Source: Erysipelotrichaceae bacterium
Lineage (GTDB): Bacteria; Bacillota_I; Bacilli_A; Erysipelotrichales; Erysipelotrichaceae
DNA length: 7,627 bases
NCBI GenBank assembly: GCA_900759455.1
Contig: CAAEVI010000086.1
Coordinates: forward strand, 1 to 7,627
Direction: 5' to 3'
Notes under the pieces: model-generated
The model's input: the letters and a program-made list of their open reading frames with translations, nothing else
Databases searched by the model: none
What the model was told of the DNA's origin: nothing
Shown here: positions 1 to 5,170 of the stretch, one piece after another
How positions within the stretch are numbered: the first letter of the stretch is position 1
How the letters are laid out: the number at the start of each line of letters is the position of its first letter
Translations under genes and position numbers: made by a program

Positions 1-495
1 CCGCTGTATCTGGGCGGCGGCAGCAACGCCCGTTTCGATGCCTGCGGCAACCTGCAGCTCAAAGAAGTGCCGTTTCGCTTTGAGAGCGGCACGCCGCCGA
101 TCGAAGGCGTGCTGGGCATGAAAGCGGCCATTGACTATTTGCAGCATCTGAGCATGGTTGCCATCCATCGTCACGAACTGCAGCTGCGTAACTATATGAT
201 CGAAAAAATGAAACAGATGGACCATGTGGTCCTCTATAACGAAACTGCGCAAAGCGGCATCATTACTTTCAATGTGAAAAATATCTTCGCCCAGGATGCG
301 GCCAGCTACTTCAACAGCAACGGCATCGCTTTGCGCAGCGGCCAGCACTGCGCCAAGCTGCTGGTCGAGTTTCTGGGCACATCCGCAACGCTGCGTGCCA
401 GTGTCTATCTGTATAATACAAAAGAAGAGGCAGATCGTTTCCTGGAAGTGCTGAAGGGATGCACGATGGAAAACTGTCTGAATATCTTTTTTTAA
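1..495 (+). CDS. sufS: SufS cysteine desulfurase, C-terminal part (5' end outside window)
   Basis: PLP-dependent cysteine desulfurase that converts cysteine to alanine and holds the sulfur as a persulfide for the cytoplasmic SUF machinery. The frame is open from base 1, and 164 residues are visible. The segment FESGTPPIEGVLGM matches the conserved FEAGTP region. LRSGQHCAKLL carries the catalytic cysteine (visible residue 117, codon 349-351) and the substrate-binding arginine (visible 112). About 240 N-terminal residues are missing, and the PLP lysine is expected roughly 20 residues before the window edge. Only 47 residues follow the catalytic cysteine, which is normal for SufS. The end is slightly unusual, with two further cysteines in KGCTMENCLNIFF. 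The position equivalent to the His of Bacillus subtilis SufS that swaps onto the SufU zinc appears to be Gln (visible 98). sufU follows after 16 bases, in the same operon. The family call is very secure. Confidence 0.96.
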   Translation, partial: PLYLGGGSNARFDACGNLQLKEVPFRFESGTPPIEGVLGMKAAIDYLQHLSMVAIHRHELQLRNYMIEKMKQMDHVVLYNETAQSGIITFNVKNIFAQDAASYFNSNGIALRSGQHCAKLLVEFLGTSATLRASVYLYNTKEEADRFLEVLKGCTMENCLNIFF

Positions 496-511
496 AGGAG
501 CGTGAAACAAC

Positions 512-967
512 ATGTCTGATTTGTTGAAAGATCCGATGGTGCTTCGTCAGATCATCATGGATCATTATGAATATCCCCGTCATCATGAACTGGTGAAAGA
601 TCAGGGCTATGTGGAAAAACACATGGCCTCTGATTCCTGTATCGATGACATCTATGTGCAGGGCAGGGTGGAAGACGGCGTTGTCAAAGATATCCGCTTT
701 GACGGCATTGCCTGCACGATCGCGACAGCTTCCACATCGATCATGAGTGAGCTGGTGAGCGGAAAAAGCGTTGCACAGGCGAGAGCGATCCTTCGCAACT
801 ACCTGGCCATGATCGATCAGCAGGAATACGATGAAGAGCTGCTGCAGGAAGCCGTTGCCTTTGCCAATGTCGGCCGTCAGGCCAACCGCATCAAATGCGC
901 GACGATCGGTTGGAAGGCACTGGAAGAAATACTGGATGAAAGTGAAGGGCAAAACAATGAAGAATGA
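512..967 (+). CDS. sufU: SufU zinc-dependent sulfurtransferase
   Basis: Accepts the persulfide sulfur from SufS and passes it towards the SufB scaffold. It has the IscU fold but, in Gram-positives, works as a zinc-dependent sulfur transferase and not as a scaffold. The 151 residues are close to the family norm. All four zinc ligands known from B. subtilis SufU can be placed: Cys43 and Asp45 in SDSCIDDI, Cys68 in GIACTIATAS, and Cys129 in RIKCATIGWKAL, with nearly identical spacing. The N terminus (YEYPRHH) resembles the usual Y-x-x-P-R/H motif near the start of this family. The ATG at 512 is supported by AAAGGAG at 494-500, whose first two bases overlap the sufS stop codon; the 11-base spacer is a little long. 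The gene overlaps sufB by 11 bases, indicating translational coupling. Confidence 0.97.
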   Translation: MSDLLKDPMVLRQIIMDHYEYPRHHELVKDQGYVEKHMASDSCIDDIYVQGRVEDGVVKDIRFDGIACTIATASTSIMSELVSGKSVAQARAILRNYLAMIDQQEYDEELLQEAVAFANVGRQANRIKCATIGWKALEEILDESEGQNNEE

Positions 968-2357
968 TCAGCTGCAGCTCCAGGATACATATGCCTACGG
1001 CTTTCATGATGAAGATGTCAGTGTCTACAAGACCCAGGCAGGATTGAGCAGGGAAGTTGTGGAGACGATCTCCGACATCAAGAAAGAACCGCAGTGGATG
1101 AAAGAACTGCGCCTGAAGGCATATGATTCATTCATGGAACAGAAAAATCCAAGCTGGGGGCCTGATCTTTCCGGCATTCAGTTTGACGAATATACATATT
1201 ACATCAAGCCGAGCGAAAAACAGGGCAAGAACTGGGATGAAGTACCGGATACGATCAAGAACACGTTTGACCGTCTGGGCATCCCGCAGGCAGAGGCAAA
1301 ATATCTGGCCGGTGTGTCGACGCAGTATGAATCGGAAGTCGTTTATCACAACATGCTGGAAGAGGTCGAGGCCAAAGGCGTCATCTTCCTGGATACCGAT
1401 ACGGCACTGCGTGAGCATCCCGACCTCGTCCGCAAATATTTCGGCACTCTGGTACCGTATACGGACAATAAATATGCGGCGCTCAATACGGCCGTATGGA
1501 GCGGCGGCTCTTTCATTTACGTGCCTAAAGGGGTCAAGCTGGAAAAACCGCTGCAGTCTTATTTCCGCATCAATTCACAGCTGATGGGACAGTTTGAACG
1601 CACGCTGATCATCGTTGACGAAGGGGCGGATGTCCATTATGTCGAGGGCTGTACGGCACCGCAGTATTCCAAGGATTCACTGCATGCGGCCATCGTGGAG
1701 ATCTTTGTGCACAAAAATGCCCGCTGCCGTTATTCCACCGTGCAGAACTGGTCGGACAACATCATCAACCTGGTGACCAAGCGGGCCAAGGTCATGGGCA
1801 ACGGATCCATGGAATGGGTGGACGGCAACATCGGTTCACGGCTGAACATGAAATACCCGGCCTGTGTGCTTTGCGAGGAAGGGGCGAAAGGAACCATGAT
1901 CTCCATCGCCGTTGCCGGCCGCAACCAGATTCAGGATGCCGGTGCGAAGATGATCCATCTGGCACCGCATACGACCAGCAACATCATTTCCAAATCCGTG
2001 GCGCGCATGGGCGGCGAGACCAATTTCCGCGATGTCATCTATCATTCGCCGAAGGCGCACGGAGCCAAAAGCAAGATTGAATGTGATACCCTGATCCTGG
2101 ACAATGCATCGCGCAGCGACACTATCCCGATCAACCGTTCCAAAAATCAGAGCAGCCAGATCGAACATGAGGCAACGGTGTCCAATGTCAGCGAGGAACA
2201 GCTGTTTTATCTCATGTCACGCGGTCTGAGCCGCCAGCAGGCAACGGAAATGATCGTCATGGGCTTTCTGGAGCCGTTTACCAGAGAGCTGCCGATGGAG
2301 TATGCCGTCGAGCTCAATCAGCTGCTCAAGCTGGATATGAGTGATTCCATTGGATAA
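957..2357 (+). CDS. sufB: SufB, Fe-S cluster assembly scaffold subunit
   Basis: Core scaffold subunit of the SufBCD complex, on which sulfur and iron are assembled into clusters in the cytoplasm. The product is 466 residues, the usual SufB length. Diagnostic segments run the whole way: YLAGVSTQYESEVVYHN (about 117-133), the beta-helix core with EGCTAPQYS (Cys232), KIECDTLI (Cys376, which I take as the equivalent of the essential cysteine near the C-terminal end of the helix in E. coli), then IEHEATVSNVSEEQLFYLMS and MGFLEPFTRELPMEYA. The open frame extends upstream to 831, but that part only shadows sufU. The ATG at 957 gives the family-like N terminus, and GAAGGG at 944-949 lies 7 bases before it. 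sufC and sufD are expected upstream of sufS, outside the window. The gene ends inside the start region of the folate gene. Confidence 0.97.
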   Translation: MKNDQLQLQDTYAYGFHDEDVSVYKTQAGLSREVVETISDIKKEPQWMKELRLKAYDSFMEQKNPSWGPDLSGIQFDEYTYYIKPSEKQGKNWDEVPDTIKNTFDRLGIPQAEAKYLAGVSTQYESEVVYHNMLEEVEAKGVIFLDTDTALREHPDLVRKYFGTLVPYTDNKYAALNTAVWSGGSFIYVPKGVKLEKPLQSYFRINSQLMGQFERTLIIVDEGADVHYVEGCTAPQYSKDSLHAAIVEIFVHKNARCRYSTVQNWSDNIINLVTKRAKVMGNGSMEWVDGNIGSRLNMKYPACVLCEEGAKGTMISIAVAGRNQIQDAGAKMIHLAPHTTSNIISKSVARMGGETNFRDVIYHSPKAHGAKSKIECDTLILDNASRSDTIPINRSKNQSSQIEHEATVSNVSEEQLFYLMSRGLSRQQATEMIVMGFLEPFTRELPMEYAVELNQLLKLDMSDSIG

Positions 2358-2916
2358 TAAAGAGCTTCGCTTACAGGCGCTGACGGCGCGCCGCTCATTG
2401 AGCGAGGAAGCGCGCTGGCGCTTCAGCAAGCAGATCTGCGATACGCTTCTTTCGTGCCTGGGGGAAGCAAAGCACATTGCGCTTTATATGGCAGAGGAAG
2501 ACGAAGTCGATCTGAGCTTTCTCTTTCTGCCTTTGCTGAAGGAAAAACATCTGTATCTTCCGGTATGCAAAGGCAAAGGCGAAATGGACATGCGCGTGTT
2601 TCATTCCGCCAGCGTGCTCACGGCCAATCGCTACGGCATCCCGGAACCGACACAGGAAGCCGTCGTTGATCCTGCTTTGCTGGATGTGATCGTCGTTGCG
2701 ATGGTGTGCTATGATGAAGCGGGCAACCGGCTGGGGCACGGCATGGGGTTTTATGACCGCTATCTGAAACAAAGCCGCGCAAAGCGCATCGGTGTCGCTT
2801 TTTCCTGCCAGAAAGCAGATGCGATCCACAGCGCGTCTCATGACGTAAAAATGGATCTGATCATCGACGAAACCGCTGTTTATTCGTTTCCATCAAAAAG
2901 GGAGCTTTTTCACTGA
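2341..2916 (+). CDS. 5-formyltetrahydrofolate cyclo-ligase (MTHFS)
   Basis: ATP-dependent enzyme that converts 5-formyl-THF to 5,10-methenyl-THF, returning a storage or inhibitory folate to the one-carbon pool. The strongest signature is LGHGMGFYDRYL (residues 131-142), the ATP/phosphate-binding motif of the family. YGIPEP (about 98-103) and HDVKMDLIIDE near the C terminus also fit. At 191 residues the length is typical. Names used for homologues include fau/ygfA (E. coli) and yqgN (B. subtilis). The start is uncertain. GTG 2341 is the furthest possible, because an in-frame stop lies directly before it. TTG 2350 gives MDNKELRLQAL, which resembles the family N terminus better. Neither has a strong ribosome site, so translation is probably coupled to sufB, which the gene overlaps by 17 (GTG) or 8 (TTG) bases. 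The last codons and the stop lie inside the terminator hairpin. Confidence 0.94.
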   Translation: MIPLDNKELRLQALTARRSLSEEARWRFSKQICDTLLSCLGEAKHIALYMAEEDEVDLSFLFLPLLKEKHLYLPVCKGKGEMDMRVFHSASVLTANRYGIPEPTQEAVVDPALLDVIVVAMVCYDEAGNRLGHGMGFYDRYLKQSRAKRIGVAFSCQKADAIHSASHDVKMDLIIDETAVYSFPSKRELFH

Positions 2917-2935
2917 AAAAAGCTTCCTTTTTTTT
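2895..2935 (+). terminator. Intrinsic terminator of the suf operon, overlapping the end of the folate gene
   Basis: The left arm 2895-2910 (AAAAAGGGAGCTTTTT) pairs with 2917-2932 over 16 base pairs with one G-T wobble. The loop is CACTGA, and the T-run extends to 2935. The stop codon of the upstream gene (TGA, 2914-2916) forms half of the loop. The A-rich 5' flank means the hairpin could also act in reverse, but no gene needs that here. Confidence 0.92.
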
Positions 2936-2991
2936 ACCAGCGGAAATCATGCTGTTTATCAGGCAAAGCGGTTTTCTCTCTTCCTTTCCTA

Positions 2992-3000
2992 TGCTATAAT
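2992..3000 (+). promoter_or_regulatory. Extended -10 promoter of the surface-protein gene
   Basis: TGCTATAAT is a perfect TATAAT box (2995-3000) with the TGn extension. The -35 region at the usual distance (2972-2977, TTTTCT) is poor, consistent with an extended -10 promoter. Transcription would start near 3007, giving a leader of about 75 bases. The placement just after the preceding terminator shows that the downstream gene is transcribed separately. Confidence 0.75.
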
Positions 3001-3007
3001 CGGGGCA

Positions 3008-3021
3008 CTTGTCTGACAAAG
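3008..3021. other. Short palindrome at the predicted transcription start (possible operator)
   Basis: CTTGTCTGACAAAG contains TTGTC-T-GACAA, a perfect 5-base inverted repeat around one central base. It sits about 8 bases after the -10 box, so it covers the predicted first transcribed bases. A bound repressor there would block initiation. With only five bases per arm it could be chance. Confidence 0.2.
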
Positions 3022-3066
3022 ATAGGAAGCGACAGTCCTTTTTATGTTGAGGGAAAGGAAAAATCT

Positions 3067-3074
3067 AGGGAGGA
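3067..3074 (+). promoter_or_regulatory. Ribosome binding site that fixes a GTG start
   Basis: AGGGAGGA lies 7 bases before GTG 3082. This near-consensus site, followed by a perfect signal peptide reading, makes the GTG start convincing. By contrast, no such site precedes the GTG at 3293 that opens the second fragment. Confidence 0.85.
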
Positions 3075-3081
3075 AAACGAC

Positions 3082-3285
3082 GTGAAAAAAGCGAGATCTT
3101 TTTTTAACAAACTTTTTGTATTGACATTGGCAGCACTGCTTGTCTGCCAGCCGCTGCACATCGTAAAAGCGGCGGAAGAAACAGACTTTGTGATCCTGGA
3201 AGGAGCAGAGGAGAATTATACGTATGAAGACGGGGTCCTGCAGATCACCTCAGGAAGTGTCAAAGTAGCCAACCGCAAGCGATGA
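3082..3285 (+). CDS. Surface protein, N-terminal fragment with signal peptide
   Basis: As the sequence stands this frame makes a 67-residue peptide. It starts with a classic Sec signal peptide: basic MKKAR, a hydrophobic stretch of about residues 11-22 (LFVLTLAALLVC), and a likely cleavage site after VKA at residue 30. The mature part begins AEETDFVILEG and includes YTYEDGVLQITSGSVKVA, a short beta-strand lead-in seen before carbohydrate-binding-like beta domains in related surface proteins. The residues after KVA (NRKR) are out-of-frame readthrough. On its own it would be a secreted 37-residue fragment with no likely function. Confidence 0.7.
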   Translation: MKKARSFFNKLFVLTLAALLVCQPLHIVKAAEETDFVILEGAEENYTYEDGVLQITSGSVKVANRKR

Positions 3286-3292
3286 GCGCATC

Positions 3293-5053
3293 GTGATCAG
3301 CGGCAGTGCCGTGGTCACGCTGGCCGGCGTGCACATCGATACGGCACAGGGAGCGGCTTTGGAAGTAGACGATCATGCGGGCACTGACGTGACCCTGATC
3401 CTGGAAAATGACAATACATTCATTTCCAGAAAAAGCGAAAAAGCCGGCCTTCACAAAAGCCGTGGCCAAAGCGGCGGCATCGACACCGGAACACTGCAGA
3501 TCAAAGGCGAAGGGTCTTTGTATGCACAGGGAGGAGCCCGCGCAGCCGGCATCGGGGCCGGCGGTTATCACGGCGATGTCGCCAACCTCACCATCGAAAG
3601 CGGAACGATCACGGCGCAAAGCGGCGACAGCGATGCAGCCGGCATCGGCGCCTGCCGTTTATCCGGGGCAAACAACGCCTATATTACCGGCGGCTTTGTG
3701 ATTGCCAACAGCTACAACGGTCAGACCCCTGGCGGGGGCATCGTCTCGCTTGATCAGGGAGCGACTTACACCGTGCGCGGCAGCCAGCACCTCAGCGAAG
3801 ATTTTGAAATCGGCAAAGACAGCGCGATGATCGTGACAAAAGACAGTGAACTGATCATTGAGCCTGATGCGGCATTGAGCGTAAAGGGCATCCTGTACAA
3901 CAACGGAACGATCAACGGGACGATCATCAACGACGGCGTGATTTACAATAACGGCGTGATCGAACGAAACCCGGAGGGCGTCGTTCATGTCAATCCGTAT
4001 CTGAAAGTCAGAAACGGTACTTACAGCGGCGAAGCAAAGCCGGGCCAGCGGGTTCAAGTGCAGGCCGCTTTGGCACCGGCCGGCCAGAAATTCAAAAGAT
4101 GGAAAGTCATGTACGGCAGCGTGCAGCTCGATGATGAACAAAGCATGGACACATCGTTTGTCATGAGCGATGAATGTGTCGTTATCGAAGCGCAGTATGT
4201 GTTGCTGGAAGCGAAGATCACGACAAAAGAAGGCGTCGTGACGATGTATGAAGATGTGAATGAAGCCATGATGCAGTGGCAGGAAGAAGGAAGCACGCTG
4301 ACCCTGCTGCAGCCGATCGAATATTCTTTGTTCTTCTTCGATCTGCCAGATCAGGGGATCCTGGATCTGGGCGGCAACCGCCTTTCCATGATGGAATGGA
4401 ATCGGGCAAAAACTTTGTATATCAAAAACGGTGCGATCATGTTGGACTTGCAAAACCAGGAGATCTGCGAACAGACGACCCTGTCGTTTGAAAACGTTGC
4501 TTTGTCTACCCGGGAGGAAGGGGAATTCATCATCGACAACCAGGGAATGATCAAAGACGAAGACGGTCTGGTCGTGGCAGACAACATCACGATCATCGGC
4601 AATAAGATCAACTACCGCATCGACTGGGACAGTGACGCAGACGGCGTCGCTGACATCACAGCACCGGCAGCGTCTGTGCAGATCGATCCTGTCCGGATCG
4701 ACCGCTATGAAGTCAGCATCCATGCCTGGGATGAAGGAAGCGGCATCCGATCGATCGTCTATATGATCAGCGATAAGCCGCTTTCCGCCAGCGAGCTGCG
4801 CAAATGGAAACAGTGGAACAGTTATACGGATCCCTTTGTCATCGATACCGCCGGCACTTCGATCGTCTATGCCCGCGTCGAAGATCAAGAAGGCAATGTG
4901 ACCTATGTTCACAGTGATGCCGTCCGCATCGAAACACAGACAGACAGCGTGCAAAGCGGCACATCCGCCCCGACATCTAGCCTCTACCTCTGGAGCGGCA
5001 TCATCAGTGCTTTGGCACTGTTTATGACAGTAAAAAAACGGCGTAAGAGCTGA
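3293..5053 (+). CDS. Surface protein, main part: beta-repeat, InlB-like and Ig-like regions, C-terminal anchor
   Basis: This frame of 586 codons carries almost all of the protein; its GTG has no ribosome site, so it is probably not translated alone. Residue numbers count from that GTG. Region 1-140 is rich in glycine and short beta strands, with AAGIGA occurring at 84 and 115. Region 201-223 has NNG/NDG turns (YNNGTINGTIINDG) like a beta-helix. Region 246-303 (GTYSGEAKPGQRVQV to FKRWKV to YVLLEA) resembles a divergent InlB B-repeat. Residues 444-453 (DWDSDADGVAD) look like a calcium-binding acidic loop. Region 465-545 (EGSGIRSIVYMIS to YARVEDQEGNVTYV) is an Ig/fibronectin-like module common in Firmicutes adhesins. 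A membrane segment at about 564-580 and the tail KKRRKS end it. The function is probably cell-surface binding; the ligand is unknown. Confidence 0.75.
   Translation: MISGSAVVTLAGVHIDTAQGAALEVDDHAGTDVTLILENDNTFISRKSEKAGLHKSRGQSGGIDTGTLQIKGEGSLYAQGGARAAGIGAGGYHGDVANLTIESGTITAQSGDSDAAGIGACRLSGANNAYITGGFVIANSYNGQTPGGGIVSLDQGATYTVRGSQHLSEDFEIGKDSAMIVTKDSELIIEPDAALSVKGILYNNGTINGTIINDGVIYNNGVIERNPEGVVHVNPYLKVRNGTYSGEAKPGQRVQVQAALAPAGQKFKRWKVMYGSVQLDDEQSMDTSFVMSDECVVIEAQYVLLEAKITTKEGVVTMYEDVNEAMMQWQEEGSTLTLLQPIEYSLFFFDLPDQGILDLGGNRLSMMEWNRAKTLYIKNGAIMLDLQNQEICEQTTLSFENVALSTREEGEFIIDNQGMIKDEDGLVVADNITIIGNKINYRIDWDSDADGVADITAPAASVQIDPVRIDRYEVSIHAWDEGSGIRSIVYMISDKPLSASELRKWKQWNSYTDPFVIDTAGTSIVYARVEDQEGNVTYVHSDAVRIETQTDSVQSGTSAPTSSLYLWSGIISALALFMTVKKRRKS
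3542..3651 (+). repeat. Two-copy repeat unit within the surface protein, 93-base period
   Basis: GCAGCCGGCATCGG occurs at 3542-3555 and again at 3635-3648, exactly 93 bases (31 codons) apart, each encoding AAGIGA. The units resemble the glycine-rich 'GAGIGGG' repeats found in several copies in other Firmicutes surface proteins. Here only two recognisable copies remain, and the second quickly diverges (CRLSG instead of GGYHG). Confidence 0.6.
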
Positions 5054-5074
5054 ATGAAAAACAATTGAAAACGA

Positions 5075-5118
5075 AAAAAGTCAGATGTCACGGGGCAGAT
5101 CCCGTCATCTGACTTTTT
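5075..5118 (+). terminator. Intrinsic terminator after the surface-protein gene
   Basis: AAAAAGTCAGATG (5075-5087) and ACGGG (5090-5094) pair with CCCGTCATCTGACTTTTT (5101-5118), with a two-base TC bulge in the left arm and a six-base loop. The stem is 18 base pairs long. It starts 22 bases after the stop codon of the surface gene, and the A/T ends allow termination in both directions. Confidence 0.9.
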
Positions 5119-5130
5119 GTTTCGTGGCTG

Positions 5131-5139
5131 TGTTATACT
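5131..5139 (+). promoter_or_regulatory. Extended -10 promoter of the AmmeMemoRadiSam operon
   Basis: TGTTATACT combines a TGn extension with a good -10 box (TATACT, 5134-5139). It lies only 12 bases after the preceding terminator, and any -35 element would fall within the terminator's right arm, where nothing matches well. Transcription would start near 5146, giving a leader of about 25 bases before ATG 5171. Confidence 0.65.
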
Positions 5140-5155
5140 AAAGAAAAAGACATGG

Positions 5156-5162
5156 AAAGGAG
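5156..5162 (+). promoter_or_regulatory. Ribosome binding site that fixes the start of the Memo-AMMECR1 gene
   Basis: AAAGGAG lies 8 bases before ATG 5171. The frame is open further upstream, but that part runs through the terminator and the promoter, so this site decides the start. Confidence 0.85.
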
Positions 5163-5170
5163 TGGATGTC

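Larger units (their letters stand above)
3082..5053 (+). pseudogene. Frameshifted secreted/membrane-anchored surface protein
   Basis: Two reading frames together make one protein of about 656 residues. The first frame (from 3082) ends at TGA 3283-3285; the second is open from just after TAG 3266-3268 to 5053. Dropping one base in 3267-3274 (one C of CC or one A of AA) gives VKVATASDERIVISGSAV, which reads smoothly and resembles the stretch 'DRIVVSG-A-VTLAGV' common in Firmicutes surface proteins with beta-rich carbohydrate-binding-like regions. The break is thus a single surplus base. There is no long homopolymer at the site, so a simple slippage switch is not obvious, and recent mutation or an assembly error is likelier. 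Promoter, ribosome site, signal peptide, anchor and terminator all look intact, and the other 650 or so codons show no further damage, arguing that any inactivation is recent. Confidence 0.8.

Noticed and set aside
831..956. Longer start for sufB, adding 42 residues
   Set aside because: The extension is arginine/lysine-rich out-of-frame sufU sequence. ATG 957 gives normal SufB length.
2936..3081. Riboswitch or small RNA in the longest intergenic gap
   Set aside because: The leader is only about 75 bases, with no recognisable conserved core, long stem or anti-terminator; promoter and ribosome site explain it.
3133..3165. Lipoprotein lipobox around ALLVCQ in the surface-protein signal peptide
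   Set aside because: The residue before the Cys is Val, not Gly/Ala/Ser, and a good signal peptidase I site (VKA) follows further on.
3277..3290. Programmed +1 frameshift at CGA-TGA, as in the release factor 2 gene
   Set aside because: There is no internal Shine-Dalgarno element or known slippery sequence at the site, and the second frame already reads like the protein family well before the TGA (ATASDERIV), which points to an extra base near 3267-3274 and not to a shift at the stop codon.
3659..4954. A 431-codon open frame on the minus strand opposite the surface-protein gene
   Set aside because: It is antisense to a clearly coding frame, its product is a His/Asp/Val-rich string without family features, and it lacks a ribosome site. 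The long openness is a by-product of codon use on the other strand.
5117..5170. Longer start for the Memo-AMMECR1 gene, adding 18 residues
   Set aside because: The added stretch covers the terminator end and the -10 box, is unlike the family, and has no ribosome site; ATG 5171 has AAAGGAG at the right distance.
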